Shown: positions 18,682-28,354, counted from the first letter of the stretch. The stretch: DNA of 64,000 nucleotides from Winogradskyella sp. (GCA_002722255.1 PBLD01000006.1:153332-217331), one strand, 5' to 3'. The notes: generated from the sequence alone by a model not told the origin. Translations and numbers: made by a program.

Positions 18682-20055
18682 TTGAAAAAGAAAAAAATAA
18701 TATTTGTAGTACCTGATGGTACAGGAATTAGAAATTATCTGTTTTCTCAAATTTTACCACTTATTATAAAGGAACAAGCAGAGCTACTTATTTATCACTC
18801 TTTATCAGAAGAAGCAATAAAGGAAGTGGAGCAATTACATAATATTACCTTAAAAACAAAAGAACTTCCAAAATATAAAGAGACAATAAAACAAAAGTTT
18901 TATAGAGAAAGTATTGGTTTTGCTCGTTTATTACACAATATAAAATTAGAAAATAACCCTTCTATAATAGCTACTTGGAAAAAGGGTCATAAAGGCAAAA
19001 AGAAGTGGTTTTATAAACTTGTAGAATTACTCGGAAGAATAAATTACTCTAATTACAATAATATTCAAAAACTAGAAAAAAGGTATCAAAAGGCTTTAGC
19101 AGTAAATATCTCGCGAGAGTTAGATTTTTTAAAGCAATACAAACCAGATGTTATTTTTTGTACGCATCAAAGAGCAGTAAATGCAACAGCTGTTTTTAAA
19201 GCCGCAGAAGTATTAGGGATTGATACTTATGGAGCCATATATTCTTGGGATAACTTACCAAAAGCAAGATTAACAGTAAGAACAAGTAAATATTTTGTGT
19301 GGTCTCAGTATATGAAAAATGAGTTTAAAAAATACTACCCAGAGATACCACAAGAAAATGTTATAATTACAGGCACACCTCAGTTTAGTCTTTATGAGCA
19401 AGCTAAAATAGTTTCAAAAGAACTATTTTTTAAAGAACACGATTTAGATACTAGTAAGTTTACGATATGTTTTTCAGGAGATGATTTACGGACTTCGCCA
19501 TACGATCCTTATTATTTAGATCATTTGGCAGAGTCTATAAATAAGAGCATTTATAAAGATAAAATTCAAATTATATTTAGAAGAAGTCCTGTAGATTTAT
19601 CAGGAAGATATGACAACGTTATAGAGAAGCATCACGGTTTAATTACTTCTATCGTACCAAATTGGAGCAATACAAAATCTCAATGGACACAAATTTATCC
19701 TTATTACGACGATGTAAATCTACTTGCCAATATTTGTAAACATAGTGACCTTGTTATAAATGTAGGTTCTACTATGGCGCATGATTTTGCCTATTTTAAG
19801 AATGCAGCTGCTTATCTAAACTATGATGTAAAGCCAGATAAAAATTGGTCTGTAAATACCATCTATAAGTATCAACATTTTAGATCTATGCCTAATAAGA
19901 ATGTTGTTTATTGGATTAATTCTAAAGATGATTTTATCGCTATTATAAAGGCTGTAATGGCAGAAAATAACTCAGTTACTCAAGAATGGTTTAATGTTAT
20001 TAACGATAATACTAAAAACAGTTCTATAGAGATAGCAAAAGAACTAATGGCCTAA
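18682..20055 (+). CDS. Predicted GT-B-like transferase next to neuA, family not identified
   Basis: About 457 residues, not assignable to a named family by eye. The C-terminal half resembles CDP-glycerol/polysialyltransferase-like GT-B proteins: VIITGTPQFSLY, ICFSGDDLRTSPYD, and NVGSTMAHDFAYF with a Gly-Ser-Thr nucleotide-binding style turn. The N-terminus has IIFVVPDGTGIRNYLFSQIL. TTG 18682 is preferred as start over TTG 18649, which would overlap neuA by 26 bp and add a poorly hydrophobic tail. Its place directly after neuA makes it a candidate CMP-sialic acid (nonulosonate) transferase; that is inference only. Confidence 0.6.
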   Translation: MKKKKIIFVVPDGTGIRNYLFSQILPLIIKEQAELLIYHSLSEEAIKEVEQLHNITLKTKELPKYKETIKQKFYRESIGFARLLHNIKLENNPSIIATWKKGHKGKKKWFYKLVELLGRINYSNYNNIQKLEKRYQKALAVNISRELDFLKQYKPDVIFCTHQRAVNATAVFKAAEVLGIDTYGAIYSWDNLPKARLTVRTSKYFVWSQYMKNEFKKYYPEIPQENVIITGTPQFSLYEQAKIVSKELFFKEHDLDTSKFTICFSGDDLRTSPYDPYYLDHLAESINKSIYKDKIQIIFRRSPVDLSGRYDNVIEKHHGLITSIVPNWSNTKSQWTQIYPYYDDVNLLANICKHSDLVINVGSTMAHDFAYFKNAAAYLNYDVKPDKNWSVNTIYKYQHFRSMPNKNVVYWINSKDDFIAIIKAVMAENNSVTQEWFNVINDNTKNSSIEIAKELMA

Positions 20056-20059
20056 AAAT

Positions 20060-21208
20060 ATGCATATCTGCTTTATCACACACGAGTATCCAAAAACAAA
20101 CTATCCTCATGGTGGTATTGGTACTTTTATCCAAACGTTTGCAAAAGCCTTAGTTAAGAGAGCTTATAAAGTTTCTGTTATAGGTGTAAATCAATATACC
20201 AACGAAGATGAGGTGTGTAATGACGAAGGTGTGGATGTATATAGGCTGAGAATAAAAAAAGTAAAAGGAATTACATGGTATCTTAACTATAGTGCGATTA
20301 ACAAAAAAATCAAAGCGCTTCATCAAACAAACCCGATAGATATCATTGAAACTCCAGAGCTAGGTTTGGCATTTATAAAAAAGATTCCTAAAATAAAATA
20401 TGTTATCAGGCTTCATGGTGGACACCATTTTTTTGCAGAATCAGAAAAAAGAGAGATTAATTGGTGGAAAGGTTTTCAAGAAAAAAGATCTTTCCGAAAG
20501 GCAGATGCGTTTATAGCCGTTTCAAAATTTGTAAAATCACATACGCAGAAGTATTTAAGTTATCATAATAAGCCAATATCAATCATTTCAAACTCCATAG
20601 ATCTAGAAGTATTTAAACCCAAACCAGATGTTAAAGTAAAACCCAAATCCGTTTTATTTGCAGGTACTATTTGCGAGAAAAAAGGTGTTGCTCAATTAAT
20701 CAAGGCAATGCCTAAAGTCTTAGAGGCTTTTCCAGAGGTTAAGTTGTATTTGTACGGACGAGACTGGTATTTTAAGGATGGGAAATCATATATAGCGTAT
20801 TTAGAAAATGAAGTAATACCAGAGTTAGAGCTAAAAGACGATAGTATAAATTTTATGGGAAGTTTATCTTTAACAGAGTTGGCTCTAAAATATGCTGAGG
20901 CAGAAGTTTGTGTATTTCCATCCTTAATGGAAACACAAGGTTTGGTAGCGCCAGAAGCTATGGCAATGGAAAAGACAGTTGTATTTACTAGCTTAGGTCC
21001 TGGACCAGAAGCCATAATAGATAAAGAAACAGGGTTACTTTGTAACCCGTACGATATAGATTCTATCTCCAACAGTATATTATGGGTATTAAATAATCCT
21101 AATGAAAGCAGCCTTATAGCAAAAAGGGCTAAAAAATATGTGGAAGACAATTACAATTTAAATACTTTAGTTCAAAAGAATATAGATTTTTATAAATCAT
21201 TAGGATGA
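20060..21208 (+). CDS. Glycosyltransferase, GT4 family
   Basis: 382-residue GT-B transferase. N-terminal HEYPKTNYPHGGIGTF (9-24) and C-terminal VFAGTICEKKG, FMGSLSLTEL, and the donor-binding FPSLMETQGLVAPEAMAME (~290-308) with both conserved glutamates. It begins 4 bp after the preceding gene and overlaps the next by ATGA, within the run 15809-25723. Specificity unknown. Confidence 0.88.
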   Translation: MHICFITHEYPKTNYPHGGIGTFIQTFAKALVKRAYKVSVIGVNQYTNEDEVCNDEGVDVYRLRIKKVKGITWYLNYSAINKKIKALHQTNPIDIIETPELGLAFIKKIPKIKYVIRLHGGHHFFAESEKREINWWKGFQEKRSFRKADAFIAVSKFVKSHTQKYLSYHNKPISIISNSIDLEVFKPKPDVKVKPKSVLFAGTICEKKGVAQLIKAMPKVLEAFPEVKLYLYGRDWYFKDGKSYIAYLENEVIPELELKDDSINFMGSLSLTELALKYAEAEVCVFPSLMETQGLVAPEAMAMEKTVVFTSLGPGPEAIIDKETGLLCNPYDIDSISNSILWVLNNPNESSLIAKRAKKYVEDNYNLNTLVQKNIDFYKSLG

Positions 21209-22323
21209 AATTCCTCATAATTACACATGTACAACACGTATTAAACGAAGGGAAATATTATGGTTATGCACCATATATTAACGAGATGAATATATGGTTA
21301 AGTCATGTGGAAGATGTTGAGGTTATAGCACCATTAAAACAAGGTGAGGTTTCGGCAATAGAAACATTTTACCAACATTCTAATCTAAAATTTTCTGCGA
21401 TTCCAAGTATAGAATTCACCTCTGCAAAATTAATTGTTAGTTCTTTTTTTAAGTTACCAATAATACTATTTAAAATAATTAAAGCATGCAAGAGCGCAGA
21501 TCATATTCATCTTAGGTGTCCTGGTAATATTGGGCTGCTGGGTGTTTTTGTGCAAATATTCTTTCCAAATAAGATAAAAACAGCAAAATATGCAGGTAAT
21601 TGGGATCCTAAGAGTCAACAACCTGTCAGCTATAGAATTCAAAAATGGATATTAAAGAACACTTTTTTATCAAAAAATATAAGTGCTTTGGTGTATGGAC
21701 GATGGCCAAATCAGACCAAAAATGTACTTCCTTTTTTTACAGCATCTTTTTATGATTCAGAAATAAATAAGGTATCAAAAAAAGAAAAAGCACATACATA
21801 CCGTTTTGTGTTTGTAGGTAGTTTAGTTGAAGGTAAACAACCACTTAAAGCTATTAAAATAGTCGAAGCTCTAAAGCATAAAGGTTATGATGTTGTTTTA
21901 AATATTTATGGAGATGGTAGCTTAAAACAGTCGCTTGAAAACTATGTTGCAAATAATGATTTACAACACATAGTGCATTTTCATGGTAACGTAGATAAGG
22001 AAACTATAAAAACTGCCTTCAATAATTCTGACTTTTGTATTTTACTATCTAAAAGTGAAGGTTGGCCCAAAGCAATAGCTGAAGCTATGTTTTTTGGAGT
22101 TATTCCTATAGCAACAAAAGTATCTTGTGTGCCATGGATGTTAAACGATGGTAAACGAGGTATTTTAGTAGATGATAATGTAGAAGTAGCAACCGCAAAA
22201 GTTATAGATTTTATAGAAAAGGAAGATTTTAAAACTGTAATTAAAGAAGCTAAATCTTGGTCTCAACGCTATACGTTAGACTATTTTGATAAAGAAATAC
22301 AAAAGCTTCTACATAAAAAATGA
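21205..22323 (+). CDS. Glycosyltransferase, GT4 family
   Basis: 372-residue GT-B transferase with FVGSLVEGKQPLKAI (~206-220), HFHGNVDKETIK (~252-263), LSKSEGWPKAIAEAMFFG (~276-293), and VIPIATKVSCVPWML. The E-x7-E donor signature is intact. It overlaps both neighbours by ATGA, so it is strictly cotranslated. No recognisable specificity. Confidence 0.87.
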   Translation: MKFLIITHVQHVLNEGKYYGYAPYINEMNIWLSHVEDVEVIAPLKQGEVSAIETFYQHSNLKFSAIPSIEFTSAKLIVSSFFKLPIILFKIIKACKSADHIHLRCPGNIGLLGVFVQIFFPNKIKTAKYAGNWDPKSQQPVSYRIQKWILKNTFLSKNISALVYGRWPNQTKNVLPFFTASFYDSEINKVSKKEKAHTYRFVFVGSLVEGKQPLKAIKIVEALKHKGYDVVLNIYGDGSLKQSLENYVANNDLQHIVHFHGNVDKETIKTAFNNSDFCILLSKSEGWPKAIAEAMFFGVIPIATKVSCVPWMLNDGKRGILVDDNVEVATAKVIDFIEKEDFKTVIKEAKSWSQRYTLDYFDKEIQKLLHKK

Positions 22324-23396
22324 AAGTACTTCAGCTCATAGATGCATTACAAACTGGTGGAGCAGAACGACTGGCAGTTAACTACGCTAATGGTTTGTCA
22401 AGATTAGGTGTAGATTCTCATATTTGTGCGACTAGGGCAGAAGGATTATTATTAAATACCATCGATGAAAGCGTAGGGTATTTGTTCCTAAATCGGTCTA
22501 AAACAATCGATTTTAGAGCAATTTTTAAGTTAAGGAGTTACTTAATTTTAAATAAAATTGAAATCATCCACGCGCATGCTTCTTCGTGTTTTTTTGCAAC
22601 ATTAGTAAAGGTAACTTTACCAAGAATTAAAATTGTTTGGCATGATCATTATGGTAATAGTGAATTGCTTAGTCAAAGACCAAAAAGAGTACTAAGTCTT
22701 TGTTCATTAGGGTTCTCTTATGTGTTTTGTGTCAATCAAAAATTAAAAGCTTGGAATAAAGAGCATTTGTTTGTTAAGAAGATAAAATACATTAAGAATT
22801 TTCCTGTATTACTAAAAAGTCAAAAAAACCTAACGGTTTTAAACGGAGAGGGAGGGAAGCGTTTACTGTGTTTAGCAAATCTAAGAGATCAAAAAAATCA
22901 TTCAATGCTTTTAGATGCCTTCAAAATAGTGAATAACGAATTTCCCGATTGGTCCTTGCATTGTGTGGGTAAAGACTTTGATGATAAGTGTTCTAGGCAA
23001 TTTTTTTCTAAAATTAAATCGCTAAAGTTGAACACAAGTGTTCATTTTTATGATAGTAAAACAGATATTTTAAATATAATGAGCCAATGTGAAATCGGCT
23101 TATTATCATCTAAATCAGAAGGATTACCTTTAGCCTTGTTAGAGTATGGCATGTCTGGACTTCCTGTAGTTGTTACTGATGTTGGTGATTGTAGTTTGTT
23201 GGTGAATGATAAGTCTTTTGGGCAATTAGTTGATAAAAATGATTACAAGCAATTTGCAGAATCTATAAAACAGCTTATTTTAGACAAGGACTATAGATTA
23301 TTTTGTGCAGATAATCTTAATCAAAAAGTAACTAGAGAATACTCTGAGAAACACGTTTTGTCAGATATAATCAGTATCTATAAATCAATAATATAA
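22320..23396 (+). CDS. Glycosyltransferase, GT4 family
   Basis: 358-residue GT-B transferase. N-terminal LIDALQTGGAERLAVNYA (6-23) is the typical acceptor-domain opening; the C-terminal domain has CLANLRDQKNHSMLLDAF and LLSSKSEGLPLALLEYG (~260-276), then LPVVVTDVGD. It lies upstream of the polymerase/ligase gene by 10 bp. Confidence 0.87.
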   Translation: MKVLQLIDALQTGGAERLAVNYANGLSRLGVDSHICATRAEGLLLNTIDESVGYLFLNRSKTIDFRAIFKLRSYLILNKIEIIHAHASSCFFATLVKVTLPRIKIVWHDHYGNSELLSQRPKRVLSLCSLGFSYVFCVNQKLKAWNKEHLFVKKIKYIKNFPVLLKSQKNLTVLNGEGGKRLLCLANLRDQKNHSMLLDAFKIVNNEFPDWSLHCVGKDFDDKCSRQFFSKIKSLKLNTSVHFYDSKTDILNIMSQCEIGLLSSKSEGLPLALLEYGMSGLPVVVTDVGDCSLLVNDKSFGQLVDKNDYKQFAESIKQLILDKDYRLFCADNLNQKVTREYSEKHVLSDIISIYKSII

Positions 23397-23406
23397 AATT
23401 TAAGCT

Positions 23407-24762
23407 TTGAGATTTAATTACCTTACCGCAATAGCATTACACATTGTTATTGGGCTTCTATTTTATTATGTTGGTTTTTTTCCTAGAATCTACTTTTTTG
23501 GTGTTATAGGTTATTTTTTGTTTCAAATTTTTAATACTTCACCAAGAGAAAAGACATTTACGATTCTTACTGCTTGTGCCTATATTGTTGGTATTGAGGT
23601 TTTGTTTAGAATGACAAAAGCCGGTTTATTTTATGAATCCTCAAAGTATTTGGTTATACTATTTATGCTCATCGGAATGGTGTTTAAAGGTTTGTCTAAT
23701 AGATCATTTCCTTTTTTAATTTATCTTTTTTTATTTATACCATCTATTGTTATTGCTTCAACTAACGTTGGTTTAGACACTGATTTAAGAAAGAATATAG
23801 CTTTTGTGTTGAGCGGTCCCGTTTGTTTAGGTATTTCAGCCCTATTTTGTTATGACAAATCAATTAAAGTCAATCAACTTAATAATGTAGTTTTTTATTT
23901 GGGTTTACCCATTATAAGTTTAACGACTTACCTCTTTTTATACACAGTTCGTTTAGAGGATATTTTTAGAGGAACAGAATCTAATTTTGCAGCTTCAGGT
24001 GGATTTGGACCTAATCAAGTAGCGACTGTTTTAGGGATTGGAATGTTTGTGTTTTGCATCAATTTTTTTCTCAAATCAAAATTTTTCATTGAAAGAATTG
24101 TAAGTGTATTAATTTTTGCTGTTATAAGCTATAGAGGTATTATTACTTTTAGCCGTGGCGGTATTATTACGGCTATATTAATGATATTTGCTTTTTTAGC
24201 TGTTTTTTATTTTAAATCAAGTAATAGAAATAGGCGTGTTATAAGTATTTCATTAGTTATCCTTATTATTGCTTCTTCAGTAACTTGGGTGATAAGTTCT
24301 AATCAAACAGGTGGATTAATAGATAAGCGTTACTCTAATCAAGATGCTAGAGGTAGAGAAAAAGAAGATATATCCACAGGTCGAGTAGATATCTTCCTTG
24401 GTGAGCTCGAAGGTTTTGTTGATAATCCTTTACTTGGTGTTGGAGCAGGTGTTATGAAAGAAAGAAGACTTAGAGAAACAGGTGTTACTGTTGCTACTCA
24501 CAATGAAATTAGTAGAGTTGTTTCTGAGCATGGTTTACTTGGTATCATAATGCTTATAATACTAATAGTAATTCCACTTATTTATAGAGTTAACAACAAG
24601 AAGAATTATTTTTTCTATGCTTTTTTAATTTTTTGGTTTGCCACAATAAATCATTCGGCCATGCGTATTGCTGCACCAGGATTTATTTATGCTTTAGCAC
24701 TTTTAAACATTAAGTATGAAAAACGTCCTATACATAGGAAACGCATTATCTCAAAAGGGTAA
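23407..24762 (+). CDS. O-antigen ligase/polymerase-family membrane protein (Wzy/WaaL-like)
   Basis: 451-residue polytopic inner-membrane protein with about eleven hydrophobic segments and a large periplasmic loop (about 300-375). In the loop, GVGAGVMKE and THNEISRVVSEHGLLGI match the Wzy_C/O-antigen ligase signature (catalytic-type His in HNE). Either polymerises lipid-linked repeats or ligates the chain to lipid A-core. Since an ABC exporter (not a Wzx flippase) is present, the ligase role seems likelier, but sequence alone does not separate the two. TTG start; the C-terminus overlaps the next gene by 47 bp. Confidence 0.8.
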   Translation: MRFNYLTAIALHIVIGLLFYYVGFFPRIYFFGVIGYFLFQIFNTSPREKTFTILTACAYIVGIEVLFRMTKAGLFYESSKYLVILFMLIGMVFKGLSNRSFPFLIYLFLFIPSIVIASTNVGLDTDLRKNIAFVLSGPVCLGISALFCYDKSIKVNQLNNVVFYLGLPIISLTTYLFLYTVRLEDIFRGTESNFAASGGFGPNQVATVLGIGMFVFCINFFLKSKFFIERIVSVLIFAVISYRGIITFSRGGIITAILMIFAFLAVFYFKSSNRNRRVISISLVILIIASSVTWVISSNQTGGLIDKRYSNQDARGREKEDISTGRVDIFLGELEGFVDNPLLGVGAGVMKERRLRETGVTVATHNEISRVVSEHGLLGIIMLIILIVIPLIYRVNNKKNYFFYAFLIFWFATINHSAMRIAAPGFIYALALLNIKYEKRPIHRKRIISKG

Positions 24763-25723
24763 AAACGTAACCTCTATAGAAGTGCTGGGTGAGCGCTTAA
24801 GAGAGTTTTGCGCTGTAAAAATTGCTTCTAAAAAGCAGAATCAAGTTTTACGATTACTAGATATGGTTTTGACTGTTATAAAAAACAGTAGAAGTACAGA
24901 CTATATTATAATCGACACCTACAGTACTCTTAATTTTTACTACGCATTTTTAATCGGGCAACTTTCTAGGTTGCTTAACATTAAATATATAACCATTTTG
25001 CATGGTGGTAATCTTGAAAGCAGACTGGCTAAAAGTCCTAAAATGAGTAAAATGCTATTTGATAATGCATATAAATTAGTAACACCTTCAGACTTTTTAA
25101 AAGATACTTTTAATGCTTACGGTTATCATAATATTGAATACATCCCTAACTCCATTGAAACTAAAAATTATGAGTTTTCGTTAAAAAAATTTCAAAGACC
25201 AAAATTGCTTTGGGTGAGATCATTTTCTAAAATTTACAATCCTAGATTAGCAGTATTGTTATTAGATAACTTAATAAAGAAAGGATATAAGGCCGAATTG
25301 TGTATGATAGGACCAGATAGTGATGGTACCTTAACAGAAGTAACACAATTGGTAAAAGAGTTAAATTTAAATGTAAAATTTACTGGGAAACTCCCTAAGG
25401 AAGAGTGGTTAAAACTTGCTAAAGAATATAATATATTTATAAATACAACCAATTTTGATAACACACCCTTAAGCGTTATTGAGGCAATGGCCTTGGGTTT
25501 GCCAGTTGTGTCTACTAATGTAGGAGGTATGCCATATTTAATAAAAGATCGTCTTGATGGATTACTGGTAAAACCTAATAATGTTGATGAAATGTCTGAT
25601 GCAGTTACAGAGATTTTAGACAATTATGAATTAAGAGAAAGGATTATAAAAAGTATGCAGAAAAAAGTAAAGCAGTTCGATTGGCAAAATGTAAAACATC
25701 GATGGAAAGCGCTTTTATCTTAA
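24716..25723 (+). CDS. Glycosyltransferase, GT4 family
   Basis: 335-residue GT-B transferase. It starts with ATG 24716 inside the end of the preceding membrane protein; the start is supported by YIGNALSQKGKNVTSIEVL, a normal acceptor-domain opening. Donor domain: LLWVRSFSKIYNPRLAV, FTGKLPKEEW, FINTTNFDNTPLSVIEAMALG (~244-264), LPVVSTNVGGMPYLI. The 47 bp overlap is unusually long for this locus and argues for coupled translation. Confidence 0.87.
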   Translation: MKNVLYIGNALSQKGKNVTSIEVLGERLREFCAVKIASKKQNQVLRLLDMVLTVIKNSRSTDYIIIDTYSTLNFYYAFLIGQLSRLLNIKYITILHGGNLESRLAKSPKMSKMLFDNAYKLVTPSDFLKDTFNAYGYHNIEYIPNSIETKNYEFSLKKFQRPKLLWVRSFSKIYNPRLAVLLLDNLIKKGYKAELCMIGPDSDGTLTEVTQLVKELNLNVKFTGKLPKEEWLKLAKEYNIFINTTNFDNTPLSVIEAMALGLPVVSTNVGGMPYLIKDRLDGLLVKPNNVDEMSDAVTEILDNYELRERIIKSMQKKVKQFDWQNVKHRWKALLS

Positions 25724-25776
25724 TAAAAATATAAAAATTAATTGATGTTACTATATTTACGCTAGCTAAACCAACA

Positions 25777-27171
25777 ATGACAAAGAAAAAAGGTATCCAC
25801 TTTGAAGTTTCAGAAAGAAAGATTCTTCTAAGAATCATGGACATAGTCATGGTTTTTTTGGCAATTTACTTTTTAAATTTATATCCAAAATTTGACTATA
25901 TCCAATTCGAAATGTCAAATGGTATAGCTCTTGCCTTATTAGCTGTATATATTATAATTTTCGGAACTATTTTTGAGCTTTATGATTTACAGAAAGCCAG
26001 TAAGTTAGACTCAACTTTTAGGAACATTGTAATTACAACATCTACAGTAGTACTTTTCTATCTGTTAACCCCTTTTTTATCACCATATTTGCCAGAAGAA
26101 CGTATTCAGATAGTTTATGTTTACTTTGCGATAATTGTATCTATTTTATTATGGAGGTTGTTTTATATAAATCTCATTGAATCTCCAAGATTTTACAAGC
26201 GTGTTCTGTTAGTTGGCGAAATATCAAATATAGATGGGTTAGTAAGAGCGCTTAACACATCTGATCCTAACTATAAAATTGTTGGTTTTATAAATAGTGA
26301 AGCAACTGGTACAGATTCTGTAAAATTTAAGGGTTTAAAAGAATTTCAATCTACCGATTTTTTAAATGTCATTGAAAAAGAACGAATATCAGAGGTTTTG
26401 GTAGCTAGTTTTAACTCTGAAGCTATAATAGCAGAGGTGTATCATAATCTTATGATGTTATTAGAGCGAGGGTTTAAAATAAGAGAGTACACGCAAGTTT
26501 ATGAAGAGTTGCTTCATAGAGTGCCAATTCAATTTGTAGGTAAAGATTTCTACAAATATTTTCCTTTTAGTAGAAGCAATGAGAATAAGCTTTATATCTT
26601 TTTTCAAAGAACTTTTGATGTGTTTTTTGCTGTTATAGGTTTAGCCGTTGGTGCTTTAATTCTACCATTTATCATATTAGGAAATATGTTTGGAAACAAA
26701 GGTCCATTGTTCTACACACAAGAGCGTATTGGTAGAAATGGAAAACCCTTTCAGATTATAAAACTAAGAACAATGATTGTAAATGCTGAGGAAGATGGAG
26801 TAAAGTGGGCAAAAAAGAACGACAAACGAATTACAAAATTCGGTATGTTTTTAAGAAGATCGCGATTAGATGAAGTGCCTCAATTTTATAATGTCCTTAA
26901 AGGAGATATGAGTGTTATTGGTCCAAGACCAGAACGACCATTCTTTGTTAATGAATTGGCAAGGATTATTCCGTTTTATGAAACCAGGCATATTATTAAA
27001 CCAGGTCTAACTGGTTGGGCTCAGGTTAAAACAAGGTATGGTTCTTCTATAGACGACAGTCTTATAAAGCTGCAATACGATTTGTATTACATAAAACATA
27101 GAAGCGTGTTCTTAGACTTCAATATTGCCATAAAAACGCTTAGTACAATTTTATACTACAGAGGTCAGTAG
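25777..27171 (+). CDS. Polyprenyl-phosphate sugar phosphotransferase (WcaJ-like initiating enzyme)
   Basis: Starts glycan assembly by moving a sugar-1-phosphate onto undecaprenyl phosphate at the inner membrane. 464 residues: four to five N-terminal membrane segments, a central Rossmann-like region (RVLLVGEISN ~147-156), and a C-terminal bacterial sugar transferase domain from about 275 with QERIGRNGKPF, KLRTM, LRRSRLDEVPQF, GDMSVIGPRPERPFF and KPGLTGWAQVK. All hallmark motifs of the PHPT family are intact. It ends the polysaccharide locus and is convergent with the gene at 27178. Confidence 0.92.
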   Translation: MTKKKGIHFEVSERKILLRIMDIVMVFLAIYFLNLYPKFDYIQFEMSNGIALALLAVYIIIFGTIFELYDLQKASKLDSTFRNIVITTSTVVLFYLLTPFLSPYLPEERIQIVYVYFAIIVSILLWRLFYINLIESPRFYKRVLLVGEISNIDGLVRALNTSDPNYKIVGFINSEATGTDSVKFKGLKEFQSTDFLNVIEKERISEVLVASFNSEAIIAEVYHNLMMLLERGFKIREYTQVYEELLHRVPIQFVGKDFYKYFPFSRSNENKLYIFFQRTFDVFFAVIGLAVGALILPFIILGNMFGNKGPLFYTQERIGRNGKPFQIIKLRTMIVNAEEDGVKWAKKNDKRITKFGMFLRRSRLDEVPQFYNVLKGDMSVIGPRPERPFFVNELARIIPFYETRHIIKPGLTGWAQVKTRYGSSIDDSLIKLQYDLYYIKHRSVFLDFNIAIKTLSTILYYRGQ

Positions 27172-27177
27172 CTGTTT

Positions 27178-28341
27178 TTAGCTATTAAAAGATTTTACTA
27201 AGTAAATATATCGTATTACCAGTGCTATAAGTAGAGGTATTAAAGCAATTGCAAAAACTTGTACACCAATAAGCCAGTGCAAAGTCATAAGGCAGAGCAT
27301 TATAATTAAAAATTTCAGATAGCTTTTTACCCAGTTTTTAACATCATTTTTTAGTAATTGTCTTATTGCTAAAATATTGAGCGGACAAGCCCATAGCAAA
27401 TTGTAGTTTTGCCAAGTGGCTGTATGATCAGTGCCAAACCATAAGAGCAATAAAAGAACACCAATAATACCAGTTAAAGAAAATAAGGTAACATCTAACC
27501 ACTTAGATCGCTTTTGCGCTTTAAAGTCTTTGTAAGTAATAAATAGAATAACAACAGAAAGCAATCCTAAAATTACCAAAGGACTAAAAATAAAGCCTGA
27601 AGAAGAATTATCAGTCTTTCTCTCATATAATACCTTTGAAGACTTTACTAAATCTTCATTTCCATTAATTCTAGAAACTTCAAAAAAGGCATGTATATAC
27701 TTTGGTAAAAACATAAAATCTTTAGCAGAAGCTTGTCTATCTACTACAGAGCCAAGTGCAATATCTATCCCAAAGCTTCCCCAAGAATTTTTGTTAACAT
27801 GTTCGTAAATAAGTGTTCTAAAGGTTTTTGGCTCAAAACTTTCTGGTTTTTCAAAAGTTATAGAGTTGTTAGTTACAGTAGAAAGCACATCTCTAATTTT
27901 TGTAGCACAATTGTCGTAGAAAAAGTCGTAGAGATATTTTCTGTTTTCAGGTTTATAGTTGTTTTCTAAATAGTTAAAGAGCTGTTGTTTTTGCGCTGTA
28001 GATAGATTTAAAACCTGTTCTTTTATTGTTCTGTTTTCTCGAGAATAATAATTGAAAATATCAGAATAAAAATGCCTGCTTATAAGGTAGTTTAGTTTTC
28101 CTCTTGCAAATTTTAGTACAAAAAAAGGTGCATCAAAATCATACTGACCGTAACCATACACAATGTCAATACCCTTGGTTTCATCTTTTATTCTAAAAGC
28201 ATTGTGACCGAAAGCGTCATTAAGAGAATTGCCAGGTCCAAAGGTTAAAACAGAAGCTTCTGCATTTTGAGATAATTGAAATTGAAATGCAAACGAAACA
28301 CTAACAAAAAGGAATGCTAAAAGCGATAGTTTTATTTTCAT
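27178..28341 (-). CDS. Lnb-like (DUF4105) candidate lipoprotein N-acyltransferase
   Basis: 387-residue envelope protein. A signal peptide (1-19) is followed by a periplasmic DUF4105/Lnb_N domain (~30-190) and four or five membrane segments (~240-385). The domain holds the conserved histidine in DAFGHNAFR (His46) and cysteine in YDNCATKIRD (Cys145), the pair proposed to be catalytic in Bacteroides Lnb, the enzyme that N-acylates lipoproteins where Lnt is absent (established for Bacteroides; transfer here is inference). It lies 13 bp after the PorV/PorQ-like gene and is probably cotranscribed with it. Confidence 0.72.
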   Translation of the reverse strand: MKIKLSLLAFLFVSVSFAFQFQLSQNAEASVLTFGPGNSLNDAFGHNAFRIKDETKGIDIVYGYGQYDFDAPFFVLKFARGKLNYLISRHFYSDIFNYYSRENRTIKEQVLNLSTAQKQQLFNYLENNYKPENRKYLYDFFYDNCATKIRDVLSTVTNNSITFEKPESFEPKTFRTLIYEHVNKNSWGSFGIDIALGSVVDRQASAKDFMFLPKYIHAFFEVSRINGNEDLVKSSKVLYERKTDNSSSGFIFSPLVILGLLSVVILFITYKDFKAQKRSKWLDVTLFSLTGIIGVLLLLLWFGTDHTATWQNYNLLWACPLNILAIRQLLKNDVKNWVKSYLKFLIIMLCLMTLHWLIGVQVFAIALIPLLIALVIRYIYLVKSFNS

Positions 28342-28354
28342 TGTATAGGGTTAA

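Noticed and set aside
20692..21150. 152-codon open frame on the minus strand
   Set aside because: It lies fully inside a well-supported GT4 gene and its translation shows no family motif; a shadow frame.
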